A stretch of 64,000 nt of DNA from Onthophagus taurus (lineage: Eukaryota; Arthropoda; Insecta; Coleoptera; Scarabaeidae), in contig NC_091975.1 in NCBI RefSeq assembly GCF_036711975.1, positions 3,970,501-4,034,500 on the forward strand, written 5' to 3'. Positions 48,200 through 62,300 of the stretch are shown in pieces (within the stretch, counting starts at the first letter, position 1; every line of letters begins with the position of its first letter). Made by a program: the position numbers and the translations under genes. Below the pieces are notes generated by a model. It had not been told where the DNA came from and made no database searches. It saw only the letters and a program-made list of their open reading frames with translations.

Positions 48200-51100
48200 A
48201 AAATTTTTCAAGCGTTTTGAGGGTTTATTTAAAACTAGCCGTGGTTTCACTGAAATCGGAACCGTGTAAAATTAAAGCTGAAAATACTTGAACGTTTTTA
48301 TTCTATTATATTAAAAAATACGTTAATAAGTAATAGTTTATTATACTTTGGATTTGCGTATTGCTTGTGATATTGGTTGCATACTTGCAATGATGACTTC
48401 GGGTACGATAATTAATTAAGACACTGTATATATTACAAAAAGATTTTTCTCTAAGGAAGTAATAGAGAACTGTAACGCTTATGTAACCAATTCACGGCCA
48501 AATTGCTGACTTGTTCTTGAGTTTAATCCCTTCTCTATCCCTTTCTGTGTAGGAGCAAAGTCTCAACGTGCATTGCTGAAAGGCAGAAAAGAGAATTCCA
48601 AGGAATAAGGCGTCTCTAGCCAGTTGAAAGGCAAGAACACCTGAGGGGGCTGCATAGGGCCATCTGTCGACGAAAATTGCATTTTCAGACATTTCGTACA
48701 TTTTGCCACAGAAGATCGCCGCGAAGTCTTTTCCTACTCGGATACACGTACTACACTCTAAATAAAAAATTGAAAAATAAGATTATCGTGTACGTGATTC
48801 AAAGACATAGGTTATAAAGGGCACTATACATTTCAGTTAACGTCGAAGACGTCGTTTATCGGATCATTAATCACGGTTGATTTTTGAACGTACAATCGAT
48901 GAGGTTTTGGGGACAAATCTCGACCTAAATTCTCTCTAGTGAGACGTGTTCAAGATGTCCTTCTATACAGTCCTCCCTATAATCACCACGCAAGAGTTAA
49001 TTGTTCCTGTGTACCAGTTCATCACTGGCACGCATTAATCACTTGGGTACCGGGCAACGGGCAAACTTCGCCCGGAAAACAAACATAATGGAGAATGCCG
49101 CTTGCTCCGCAATCAAACGAATCTCGCGATCAATATTGACCCACCAATTAACTAAAATTATAATTTTACAACGAGACTTAGTGTTAATTGAAGTTTATTT
49201 AGGTGGACGTTACACGATCTTCCGGATCGTAAATATCTACAAACTCGGGGATCAGAAACCGACAATCCGACCTAAAATAATCGATTTTCATTTTCTCCAA
49301 CATCGTTTCACCGAACCCAATCAAAAGGCTTTGGGGATCAAAGGGTACAAGTATAACGCTTGGTTTGTTTGCTAACAATATTATATTTTTATGTTTTTAT
49401 TTATTAATAAGATATCGTCAGAGTGCTCTCAGTCTGCGTAATTCTCAGCTGAATAGATATAGGAAAATCTGATGGTTGATCTGCATTTGAAACACGTACT
49501 TCGTCCTGGGCAAACAAGACTGTGGACTCCGGGGATATTCTTGGTGTCCAATTTGCCGGATTTACCCTTTCACAAATGGATACAAAGATATTTGTAACAT
49601 TCTTTGGGTTGTATATCATTAACAAATCGTGATAAATCTAAAATGTTATTTATTCACGGTTTATTTACCGAACTGTCGGAAACATGTCAACTATTGGGTA
49701 CATCCGGAGCTATTTTTTGTTTAATTTTCGTTTTCTACTCGAATGTGTCGATATTCGTTTCGAGCTCGTTCACGTTGTCGTGTACGTTTTCGATTGTTTA
49801 CACGGATGTTTATGGATGGAACTCGAGCCTTTTTTATTTTTTTTCCCATTGAACCATTGCAGATCGAAAGAAGTCATACGAACTGTCACAGACAAATTTT
49901 TAAAATTCAATTTGCGAAAATCACCAAATTTGTGCTTGAAAAATCTCAACTGATTTATTAAATGTACTTTTATAAATCTTAACATAGTCTTTTATTAATC
50001 GTGTACTTGTAAATTAATAGTGTTAAAAACTGGGTTAACTTTTTAGATTAAATTCAGCTGAAAAACGATCGAGCCACGATCAAAAAGAACATACTTAAAG
50101 AACTTGGTGTGCAAAAAATTTGCATAATCTTTAACCGAAACTGAACGACTAAGGGATTAAAACGGAGAATATCGACTCCTCCATAAATGCAGAGAGGACA
50201 TCCACCCCACCCCCAAACACTATGCTATCTCCATCATCCACGCGGTTCACGGTGGTCTGAACTTTATTAGAATTTAATCAGCGAAAATTAGTACTAATTA
50301 TCACCGACGCGACGTTATTAGCTTTTGATTCAATTATGATTAAAACGTATGATTATAATCGATATTAAATAAATTCATCCCTATATAGTCCACATCCTTC
50401 TTTATCAAAATCTATTCTATCTAAATAATTCTATTGGGTGTTTCCGAATTTATTACATTTGAAAGTTATTCCAAGCGCAAATTCGGCCTTACACGGCAAC
50501 TGCATTAGAAAGCGTCTTTCATGTCCGAAAACCTTACACACACGAGGTTTCAGGTTCGCATTCTGATTCACCCGCACGTCCCTTAACTCATTGTCCAAGG
50601 GTATAAAGCAATCCGATCACGCGATAGGCGCTGCGGGGGTTTGACTCGAACGAGAACTCCAAAGCTCCAAGTTTGTAGTTTTTAAGTTCTTTGTGTGCAC
50701 TCTTTGGCCAGCGGACGTTCAAAATATCGATTCTCTTTTTAGGTACTATAAAATTTAATTTATCGATGACCAAAGTAATTTATAACAATAATTAATCCTC
50801 ATCAAACTAGAGATTTTAAGAACCTACATCTTGCGCTTAATTGGCAACATCGGGAAGTAATCCGCAACCCACGAGACAAGAAGTAAGTAATCCTAAGATT
50901 AGTTGAAATGGATTCAAGAACTTTAAAGACGTATAGATCCATCAAAATCCCGAGGACGAATGTTTGCAAGATTGGAAACAGGAATTCCCTTTAGTAATTA
51001 AGCAATGTGTTAGAAGTAATTAGTGTTGCATACTTGTTTAAGAAATTTCATTAGTGAACACTGCTTAAAACTTGAATATTTGAGCGAACGACTAACCGAA

Positions 51101-54100
51101 GGATGAACAGAATTAAAGCTCTCAAAGATTTGGGTTGGTGTTAAACAAGGGAATAAATAAGAAGCGGAGAAACTGTTACCTGCTGAAGAAATGTTGGAAT
51201 TAGCTACGTTGTTTTAATTGCTCCAATCAGCAAATCTGTACAATCAAATCTGTCGACGAAATGTCTGAAAAGAGTGCATGGTCTACGACTAGGAGGGAAG
51301 CGCTGCGTTGAGAAGGATTAATAAAATAGTCTAGGTGCAATAAATTAAAATAATTAATGAAATATTTTAATAAGAAATGTGAAAATATTTAATATTCTTG
51401 GTTCAAAATTATTAATAAACTTCGAATAAGAATTCGCAAGTTACAATGTTACTTTTGACACGTTGATGATAAAGTTTTCGGTTTTAACTTTGAAGCGACT
51501 AAATATTAAAGCGACTCTATATAACATCACAACTTCAAAGTTTCATTCCATCTTTAAAACTGGAGTTGTCGTCACGCTAAGATGTCACTAAGATATTTGA
51601 ATGTCTAAATAACTTATTTGAAGTGTAAGTAAAGATAAAGTATACAAGAACTGTTACAAGAGTTTGTTGTATAAATGACCCTAATTTTAATTACATTTGC
51701 TACTGCAGCGATTATCAAAATAAGCAATTAATGTTTATTTAATCAACGATTTCGATGATGTTATGTGTAAATTATTAGTGCTTTCGTTAGTTCGGGAAGT
51801 ATGATAGAAGTATATATGAGTGAGAACGAGAATTAACATGTGGCGTCAAAAATAATAACTCGTATCTTGTTTATTGCATGTTTTGTAGTTTTAAGGGTGT
51901 AGTTTTGTGAAAAATCAGATTTGGACATAGTACTTTTATTAATAAAATAACAAATTCGTTGTTATATTTTTTATTATACATAAAATTTTTACTCAATTCT
52001 ATAGGATTGTTATAAAAATAAACAATCAAAACTATCCCGTTTATTATTTACAATATGATTTTCCATATGCGTTCAATAATTGCTTCGATGCAGTAGATTT
52101 TTCATTAACTAACAAATTCAATCAGTGCCCACCCCTTGAAATATTCAGTTATTCGTTTCAAAACGAGTTGCAACAAGATCAGGGATGGAGAGATTTTTGT
52201 TGCTCCCCTGAAAAGGAACGCGTTCAAAGCTTAAGGAAAATCTCTCGCTTCGTCCAAGATTTTAATAAAAACTGGGGCCGAGCACCCCCATTTTCTTTCA
52301 TTTCCAACGTGCTCCTCTGGCTTCCGGAATTTATTTATTGATTTTCTGTTATGAGCTTAATGCCGCGTTAAAGGAATATCGTCAATCTTTTCTTCAGTTA
52401 TTTCCGGTTTTTGATTATTAAGGTTATTAAATTTTGTTTAATTTTTCGGAAAACTGGGAGTCAGTTAATAGAGGAAGCTATCCATCATCTGCGAGGTGTG
52501 GTTTTGAAAGAAAACTTCATCGATTCCATCTAGATTTTTAAACAAGAAGTAAAAGTAAAAAGATATAAAAAAAATACGAAAGATAGATAGTGGGTTCTGA
52601 AACATTGGGGATTTAAAAAGCACCTTGTTGAATCACTAATGGAGAAGCCACGTTGCATTTTGGTACAATGGAAGGGCGGAACTTGGCGATTGGTCACATA
52701 AATTCGCGAGTCGATTCGCTATTTTTCCTATTTTTCTTTTACCGATTTAACCACATCCGTGTGTTTACCCGCTCTCAGAGAATTTGCATACAACGTGGGA
52801 CTCGTGGGGGGTGGTAAATCCGTTGGGTGGTGGAATCGTGAAACTCCACTCGTCGGGATTTGATAAAATTCTACCGGAAAGCTGGATCTTTTACTAAAAT
52901 GGAATAATAAATAAAATCCAAATATGATAGTTGTGTTTAATTTTTAATTCCACTTGATAAATTATAATCCGTTTAGATGGTTTAGTTAATACTAAAGATT
53001 AAAATGTAATCCTTTTGGCTATTGTACTCAACTTAACTTCATCAACGTTGGAAACTAATTATTCCACACGAGTAATTTAACAAAACATGTTTAACTCCCA
53101 AGAACCACGTTGAAATTAAATTTTCACACGGGCAAGTTTATAATATTAATTTAGCAATAAATTAAAGTTACGATCCATTTCCACGGTCCCAAACTAAAAT
53201 AGGTCACTTGTTTTCTCCCTAAAACACTTTAAAAGAACCTAACTACCAATTCCATTTCTCGTACAAACGTTTTAAAAGAAAAAATCGCTAACATGTAGAA
53301 CTAATGTGTAGTTGTTAGAAACTAATAGAGAATACCGGGGGTTGGTTTTGTTGTTGGGTAACGTTTCTTACCTTAACCACCAAAACCTAACCCTAAACTT
53401 CAAAGCGACCTCGCAATAACAGGCAACTTTGGAGCTTAGTGGAATTTTTTGCAATTCGTTGTAATGTAAAGTGGTGCTTTGGGTGTGAATATATATAAAA
53501 AAAATTCAACCGTTGTCGGACATCAAAGCATCTTTCATTGTAAATTCTCTCTGTTTTCAGCTTTAAAAGCATTACAATTTAGTTACACTCTAAAACCGAC
53601 TTTTTTAACAAAAAATCAAATCACTCGATTTAATACAAATTTAAGATAAGTCACGTTTCAGTTAAACTCTATGTTTACTTATTTTTTCTTCTTGTTTATT
53701 TCTCCTTCTCCCGTTTACGTAAGCATTTGAAAGCTTTTCAAAGCTTGCGAAAGCTAGCGTACCAACGCCTTTGCAAAGAGATTAACAGCGATTGCGGTTT
53801 GTCCACAAACAGGATTACAGGATCAGAGGCGTTGGCCGCAAAGAGAACGATTAACTCGAAGAGTAAATCGTTCGGAGTCGGTAAAGAGCATACAAGTCAC
53901 CATCGAGAGAGGACCATAAAATTCAATCGATTCACTTTAATACGATTGACTAACGCTGAAATACACGTAGATTTTTTATGCGTTTTGACTTTTTATACAA
54001 AATAACTTTGTCAGGTCGATTTGTAAAAATTTCGGTGTCCTTTAGTATTTATACACCACTCACTGGAAAAAGTAAAACGGATTATGTGAGTATTAAAAAA

Positions 54101-55900
54101 GAAATTGTTTACAATCGTGTAATGTTAATTTAAATTAGCCCTATAGTTCAACATGACCTGCCAAATCGGACATTTCCATTTTACATATTTAGCAGTGTTA
54201 AAAATTTTAGTTGCATTTCGAACACGGACAGCTTATTAACAATTTAACATCAATGTATAAGCACTTTTTGGTTATTTCGGCGGAGTAATATATAAAAGCT
54301 AGTTATCAAAAATTCGCTGAAATTAAGCTCCAATGAATTAATCCATATATATCTGTATATCCACAAATTGAAATAATTTGTATTGTAAAGTTGAATATGA
54401 AGTTTTTCTATAGAGCTTAAAATCTGGTCCCATTAAAGCTGTGTGACGTATCTATACATAGATATAGCTGGTTTTGTAATAAAAATAAATGTAACGGCTG
54501 GATTTTGGTACAATTTCGCTTTGATTGGGCGTTGTTGTCAAAATACCAACGCAATGAAAGCGCCAAACAATGCCCAAATAAAGCTGTACGGCATTATTAT
54601 TGTTCGCGTTTAAACTGTAACAGTTTTCAATGTTACTGTTTTAGTGTATTTCAACCCATTTCGATGTTATTTGATTATTTTAAATTCGTTTAGATTAAAT
54701 TACACCAAAGAGAAAAGTTTCTTTTTGTCATTCAAGCGATGGTATTCAAATGAAACTTTTGGATCTTGTGTATATCACACCGGCGGCATCCTGTCAATAA
54801 ACTAACACGAAAGGAGAGAAGCTTTGGAAGTCTCGTTTCAGCAGAGGTTTGGTATCAAAAAGTTTGGTGCTCTTTCAAAGAGTTTCAACGAAGTTTCCTG
54901 GAGTGAGTTAGTTCCGAAGCTATTAAGTTCAATCCTTACTACTATTACTAATTTGTTTAAAAGAGCAGTGACGTATTAAATTTAATATTAATGAAAAGAT
55001 TGAACCGTTGATTAAGGAAAGTTTAATTTAAAAAAATTTCTAGAGTTATGGGCACAGAATTAAACAAGTATCTGTTTTTAGAGAGGGTAGAAATTTCAAC
55101 TGTTGTAAATTGAAAATTTTCGACCGTTCACAAGTCACGTTTTTCACCATGTTTCAGAGAAACACTTCAAGCGCTATCCTGCATATTAAAACCGGCTTTC
55201 GCTTTTCCCCTTGGTAATTTATATGGAAATTGCGGTTATGTACCCCTAAAAAAAGTTATTATAAACGTTAAAACTGTTTAGCTTTTTATAAAACGCATCA
55301 CACAAACAATAATTATCAAAAATTCATACATTTTAAAAAGCTATCTTTTTTACTACTTTTTGATAGCAGTAAAACAATGAAGTGTATTTTTTATATTCTA
55401 ACAAACTTTCAGTTCCGACTCCACATCTAAAGAGAAAGCTTTGCACACAAATCAACCTTTCAGACTCTCCCAAAGTCTCCGCAAGAGGTTCTTGTAGTCG
55501 TCGCCTCTTCAAGCCTTTCAGACTCTTTAACATTCAAAGTGCGTGCAAGCAAACGTTTGAACTCTCCTTTAATTAAATTTATTCGGAAGTCGTCCCCACG
55601 AAAATCAATTGACGGATGGTGTAGTTGTTTTAATAAAAAAAAGTTAAAAAAAATCATTGTTAAAGTTAAAATAAAATAGTACTCAAAATACGATTAGAAA
55701 AATAGTGAAAAAGTTTAATTGTCTCAACTTAATAATCTTTAATTTCTATATTTGGTTTCTAAGATAATCATTCGGATATAAAATTGTGTAAAGTTAATAA
55801 GGACTCTTTCAAGTATAAAAGGTTTTAAAGTTTTTCTTCAAATGGGTCAAGTATATATTCCAAATATCCCCATAAAGAGTTCGCTAACCACTGTATAAAT
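48200..55900. other. gene-poor region
   Basis: No recognised gene. Open blocks at 48492-48701 (-), 49001-49375 (+), 49404-49625 (-) and 53727-54005 (+) are GC-richer and have protein-like stretches, but none matches a family I know and none has convincing splice structure. They may be conserved non-coding elements. No mobile-element signature seen. Confidence 0.35.
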
Positions 55901-55914
55901 TAAGAGAGGAAATG

Positions 55915-56520
55915 TAATATTTGAGCCACTTCCTCGGTAACAGGGTTACATTGGCTTTTAATGATAAATTGGTTCTAAAAAACTAAACGTTTACTTATTA
56001 CTTTATAAAACCGTTATTACAGCTTCGGCTTCTAAGTAGGAGTAAGAGTAGTGGTACAGAATAACCAGAAGTGACACTGGCGGTATCCCGCCAAATCTTT
56101 ACCACCAATAGCAGCATACCTTTTGAACTCGCTATATGGCAGCTATATGGTTTCTAAAAAGAAACCTTTACTTATTGCTTTATTATACTCGAGCCATTGC
56201 CTCGTCAGCAAAGCAGCCTCGGCTTCTAATGATATATTACTACTGTAAAGAAAGCTTTATTAATAACTTTGTAACACTCAAGCTACAGCCTCGGCAACAA
56301 AGCTGCATCGGTTTGTAATGGGATATTAGTTATAAAAAGAAACTTTAATTTATTACTTTCAATACCCCAGCTATTGCATCGGCAGCAAAGCTGCCTCGGG
56401 TTCTAATTCATATTCAAAAGATATCTTTATTTATAACTTTATAATACTCGAGCCACTGCTTCGGCTAAAGAGATATTGGTTCTAAAAAAACCTTTCCTTA
56501 TTGCTTTATTCCCTAGATAC
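55915..56520. repeat. minisatellite, about 88-bp unit, 7 copies
   Basis: A 'gagccattgcctcgg..agcaaagctgcctcgg' unit followed by 'ttctaa..gatattggttctaaaaagaaacctttacttattgcttta' recurs with starts near 55923, 56013, 56191, 56280, 56368 and 56450, consistent with a period of 82-90 bp. Copies are diverged and some are partly lost. Confidence 0.8.
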
Positions 56521-56529
56521 AGCCTCATT

Positions 56530-58900
56530 CATTTATTCGTTATTGTATTTTTTCCCGCTGACAAATTTTAATATTATTATTATTTTATTTAAGTATTCAA
56601 CTAATTTAAACAAGTCCCTAAATGTCAAATCACTTTGCGTTAAAAATCGATAATTTCAGTTCTAAGACGTAAACTTTGATGCCCACAGAAACCGCAGGGT
56701 GATGCTTCCTAAGTGCCACTGGAACCTGTAGGTTTAGGCATTCGAATACCTTGGTGGAAATTCGGACGAGATAACGTCTCCAGTACAATACGTTGAAAAT
56801 ATAAAGCGCAGCACAATCCAGGAAAATTCCGTCCTCACCGAGAATGTCAATAATTGCATTTCGATTAACGCAAACCTGCCGAGTGAAGCACTTTGGAAAC
56901 TGAAACGGGTCGATTAAAATGTAAATAATGACTCCTGTGCGTGTGTTACAATGAAACATAGTCATGAAGTGTATGTTAAATTGTAGTAAAATTAGTTTAA
57001 GTTATAACTAGTTGTTTAAAATATTTATATAAAATTTATATAGATCAAAGAAAATGTAATAAAAGGATTTTAGTCGTCTAAAAGTCGTAATACGTTGAAA
57101 TAATTTAATCAAGTGGTTCGCTACAAATCGAGCCACAGGTCAAAGGGCGCATCAAAATTGCGTTACATCGTTAGCCCAACTAATTCCTGGGACGGTTTCG
57201 AGAACTTTCCTGACAAAACTCCACAAAGTTCAACGTGCGCGAGATCATATTATTCACTTGGACCGAGATAATGGCAATTTACCAGAGTGTACAATTCGAA
57301 ATTCATTTCGAGTCACGACTCAATTTATCCGGCTTTTGGTAACTTGCGTCGGGATTTTTGGTTTCGTCCAATAGAGATATCCGGAACGAACTATAAAAAG
57401 TCCCCGATTCGGTGCTGTTTTTTGTGACACGTACCTCTAAATTGCCGGGTTCCGTCCAAATCGTACCAATACTCCCAGTATTAATTTCAACGCATTCACC
57501 CGTTACCATTTCACGAGGAAAATAGAAATTTTCGAGTAACGAGAGTTAGTACGTGATTTCATTGCATTCGACGACAAATTTAAATCGTTCATTTTTTCAA
57601 TTTACACTACAAACAGGTGTTTTATTAGTAGATTTAAACGAAACTTGACGTTTCAGTTTTAATTGTTGAAATTTTCACATAGAAACAAAACATTTACTAC
57701 TAAAGCTAAGGAAGGTGCCCAAAATCCTATCTACACCAGTTATTATAGTCACCCGATTGTGTGCAAGAGGCACTGATGCAGCAATTTTCTTCTCTCGTGC
57801 TTGTTATCTTTAAACATATTCGCCGTATTCTCATATCCACTGGGCGCAGTTAATTCCACAACATAGTGTTTAACTTGCACGAAATGATAAAAAAAAAATA
57901 GTTTTTGAGTAAAGTATAAAAGTGCATAAATGCAAGAAGAAAATTTTTATGTGGTTTTTTAAAATCCTCTCTTCAGCGCGATCAACGATTTACTGCCAGC
58001 AGGGGATGTGTAACTGGGGTACTGTTACCTCGAATCTACTGGAAAATTCATAATAAACGACCTGGCAACCGTGTAAACTCCAGTAAAGCTCGACTCGATT
58101 TATCGGCCGGTTGTTTCGAAGTACAACGTGGCCAACCGAATGGAAACATACTTTACGATGTATTTGATCAAATCGACCAAACATCTATAGTTTTTTTCTT
58201 GAAACAAATGTATTTCGAGAATCAAAACGATTGAAAACATTCATATGTAAAGCAGGAAAAGCTGGGATGGTTCCAAGAATTCCACAGATTTAAATAAAGC
58301 AAAATTACATTTTATTTTCTTATCAAAATAATATTGTATTTTTTAAAGATTCGGTTATTCCTAGAAAAATAATGTATACACAACTCGGGATGTTACTCAG
58401 TTCGTTAATTTGTTTATTTATTTACTGCAAGCGTACCAAACTCCGTAAAATGCAAAAAAATCGAGTAATTTTTTAATTAACTTTATATTTACCATAATTT
58501 AACGTAGTTGTTGTATTTGAGATATAAGCGAAAATATTATATAATTTTTTGCCTCAACTTTCAACCCGAGTAATTCGCCCCAGGAAGTTTTACTGCATTC
58601 TAAAAATAAATAAAACCCTATTTTGGCTCAAATTACGACTACAACAAATTGCATCGAGAGTAGTGAGAGAGTCGTGATACGCCTCTTGTAAATGGATAAA
58701 ATCAACATCAAAGTTGGTAGACACAACTTATTTTAACGCCAATTAAACATAATTAATTTTACGTTGCGAAAATCGTTGTCATACTTTGATACCCATTCTT
58801 TGTTTCCCCAGATGGCTTGTATAGTCAAACAAAAGATGCCTCATAAAGTTAGTGGACAATAAAATTAATAAAATAGAAAGCTAAAACAAGTCACTAGATG
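56530..58900. other. gene-poor region with GC-richer open blocks
   Basis: Blocks 56630-56965, 57303-57509 and 57990-58184 are open on the minus strand and GC-richer than the background, but I recognise no protein in them and cannot link them by splice sites. Conserved non-coding DNA is an equal alternative. Confidence 0.3.
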
Positions 58901-58924
58901 CAAAAAAGACTCCGCCTGGAAATA

Positions 58925-59055
58925 TTGTGGAACGGATATCCGGCAACTGTCCGGTATCCGGCCATTTTTTAAAATCCGGCCGGATAACGGATAGCTACCA
59001 AATAACCGGTATATCTATCCGGCCGAAGGGGATGCCGAATATCCGGTGTCGGGCT
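58925..59055. repeat. cluster of CCGGATA/TATCCGG motifs
   Basis: At least eight copies of tatccgg, its complement ccggata or the overlapping form atccggccggata lie within 130 bp, in both orientations. Dense short palindromic motifs of this kind are found in the subterminal regions of some hAT-type DNA transposons, where transposase binds. No transposase is adjacent. Confidence 0.45.
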
Positions 59056-59168
59056 TTTCGCAAAATCACTATCTGTTCCATCACTGGTTTTAGATAATAC
59101 CAAAAATTGACAAACAGCTTTAGTTGGTAATGTGTAGTATGTAGTACTTCACGGATGGAGAAGTATGA

Positions 59169-59385
59169 GTTGTTGTGGTCGATCCGAGATTTTATCCGTT
59201 CTTCCTGTTGGTTCCCTTTGGAAAGGGACAGACGTTTTGCCAAGATCTCACCTAGCATCTTCAGTGCGTTGTGTAGTCTGCCGACAGGAGTCGAGATCCC
59301 AGGTGAGATCTTGGCGAAACGTCTGTCCCTTTCCAAAGAGAACCAACAGGAAGAACGGATGAAATCTCGGATCGACTACAACAAC
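59169..59385 (+). repeat. 85-bp near-perfect inverted repeat with 47-bp spacer
   Basis: Arms 59169-59253 and 59301-59385 are reverse complements over 85 bp with four mismatches and no gap. Read as plus-strand RNA, three of the four mismatches become G:U pairs, leaving a single C:A. The spacer is unrelated sequence. This could be a foldback element or a hairpin-RNA locus feeding the siRNA pathway. Open frames here are consequences of the repeat, not evidence for a protein. Confidence 0.85.
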
Positions 59386-59399
59386 ACATAGCTTCAGTT

Positions 59400-62300
59400 A
59401 TTGACACAAAGGCGCAAAGAGTTCAAAACTCATGTTAGTTAATTGCAGAGTGTTGCATTCCAAATTTTAAGATTTTAAAAATAAGTAAATAATTAACCTT
59501 GATGTGTTAAAGATTACCATACAGAGAATTTCCAAACAACATGCACTCAACTTCTTATAAATAACTGAAATCATCACAAGTTCCTTCCTTCCTCTCGTTG
59601 TAGTTTTTCTTTAATGTCCGTCCATAAATCTCTTTAAGTCCAACCGTGGGCCGCTTCCTAGCGACGTAACTCCTCATTAATTCCACCTGAATTTATTCGA
59701 GCTCGCGCCTTGAATTTACAGGGCGGTGCTTTCGATTTATTCTCCCAAATGAAACACAAACCTTAATAACCTTAATATCGCCATTTCAACTCGAACATCG
59801 AACTAACTGTTGCTTCATATTCGATGAAAACGACCTTTACGAGCAGTTATTACAAGATAACCTCTATTTCGGGCTATAATAACTTGAAATGGAATCCACT
59901 TCGTCCGTTTATAAATGGCTCAGATCCGGTCCTGCGGAACCACTGAACGCGTAACTGAAAATTGAATACGTCGCGACGCTCTCCAACTAATGCATACGTG
60001 ACAGTTGAATGCAACCGTCGTATTTCAGCGTCGAAAGTAGCCATTTTTAGTAATGCCTCGTCTAGTAAAAAGACAAGCCATTATTGGCGAAGATGGTCGG
60101 TTTAACGTCGCATTTTTAAAACGTCACAAAACGTAAAAGTGGGAATTTTAAGTCAACGTTTCCTTCTTCGTCTGTTACTCGTTATAAAAATTTTAGGTTT
60201 TATCAAAAGAATATGAATATTGTGAATGCTTAAGGTTAAAATTCAATTTGGTGCTTTTAAAGGCTTCACTAAATTTACTGTTGCGGTAAAATTGGTCAAA
60301 GAGAGGTAGGCTACGAATTGAAATTTCTGTACGTTGCTTACCTTTGGTGGAAAAGGCAAACGTAAGTCGAAATGATTGGGCCAATTTCGCTTGACTTCAA
60401 GGAAAATATAGACGTAGATAAGAAAAATTGGAAATAAGTCTCGTTTCGTTTTACCGTGAAAATAGACCACAACATTTTTTTTTAAATTGATCCAATCAAA
60501 TTATTAACTGGATACTAAGTGAGGATTTAATTTTATAAGATAAACGATATATGATACTTTAGATGTCGAGTGTGTGACGTATCAAATATCTTAAGATCCT
60601 TTTGTACAGTTGATATCACTGTGTAAGCTATTGTAGTAGTACCTTAGAAGCAAAGTAATGAAGTTAAAAGCTCTTAGGTAACACACAATACATGAGACAA
60701 ATTCTGGTAAACAATTTTCCGAACTACTCCAAATCTGAACTCGAATGGAAATAATTGAATCCGAGCGTTAGCGAGTTTGAGAAGACGAAATTCAACTGCG
60801 CTGTTTAACACGGACTTTAACGAGAAACTTTAAGAAACTAGTTTGAAATTTCAAACTAAAATTTCAATACCGAAATGTATTAACATATTACCTACATACA
60901 TCAATTTCAAAAACAACTTCAAATTTGACGTTTCGGAAAATCAAAAAAAAAGAAATTAAAAAGAAAAGCATCCCAACTCACCTTAAACGGAGTGAGTTTC
61001 GAGTTTAAGTTGGAGCAAGTTCACATCTTGTGCGAGTTTAGTAATTTTTCATGGGGGCAATCCTGAAGATTGGACGCCGACCATTTCAATTTTCCGCTGC
61101 CAAAGATGAACGAGTTTACGAGTCGCGATATATCGCGGCTAGTACTGAAAACCAGGTCCGGTTCGCGACCGAAACCGGCTGAAAACAAGCAAGCACTGAA
61201 AGCGCGCTCCGCTGAAACCAACCTCAAAAAGCTCTCTCTGGGATGTTGAGGGACGCAAGCGCATTTTATGACCTTACGGATTCAGTTTTAATCTCTAATT
61301 ATTAATTGAATAAAATTAAGTGGAAAAAACTGTAACACAATAATTATTAGGCTATATATCATATGATATACACGCTTAATTGAATGTTTGGAGACATGTT
61401 GGAGGGAAAAATTGGTTTCATCACGCGATTTATCCATTAGGTCAACATCAAGTTTAACTAACTACAAATATAATAATCAAAGTATTGATTTGATTAGGAT
61501 TTGATGTATTAATGAAAAAAAAAAAATCATTAATACTTAAATTTTTTGGGATTTCTATTTACCTAGAACTTACAGATTAACACACATAATATATGTTAAG
61601 TTATTAATTAAGTCATCTTTTCCTCCATGTTAAATTTTATGCTTCAATTATTGCATACATTTTGTTACTATTAAATTAAATTAATAAACAAGCAGTTTTG
61701 GTGTTAAATTCGATATAAAAATGTCGCATGCATGAAACAATAAAGGTCTGATATCATGGACGTCGTCTATTATGTCAATTAACGAGACAGTTGTATGCAT
61801 ACAAATCATCTACTATCCACACGCTACAAGAGTAGAATTTGCAAATTGTATTAACAAAAGATATTTGAACTCGCTCCTTCATTATATTAATATTTAGGTA
61901 TAACCTCACGTCTTTGCAGTGTAATCTGCATGCTATAAATGCGTTTGTTGTGATCTATGCCAGATATGTAACCCAATATTGTTTAAATTGTATTCGAGAA
62001 ACTACTCAAGGAAGATTCATCAACGTTAATTGAGTTTAACAGCCAGAAATTATTTAAATTAGACAATTTAAAATTGAATTTTGTGTTTCTTCTGCGATCA
62101 TATGGAATTAAATTATCTTCTTATCATAGAATAGAGCAGCTTCAACCTTAATAACAATTTTGTTGTCGACAATAAAGGGATTAATAAATGAAATATAAAT
62201 GTGAATGTGGATGAGGAGATGATAATAATGTTTCTAATTATTCATTTCTATTATAAATTCTTGATACATTTCTCGTTTATCTATACGAAAATTTTTTTTA

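Noticed and set aside
59155-59391. Open frames of 65-113 residues on both strands
   Set aside because: They follow from the inverted repeat, with both arms open in matching frames, and have no recognisable protein.
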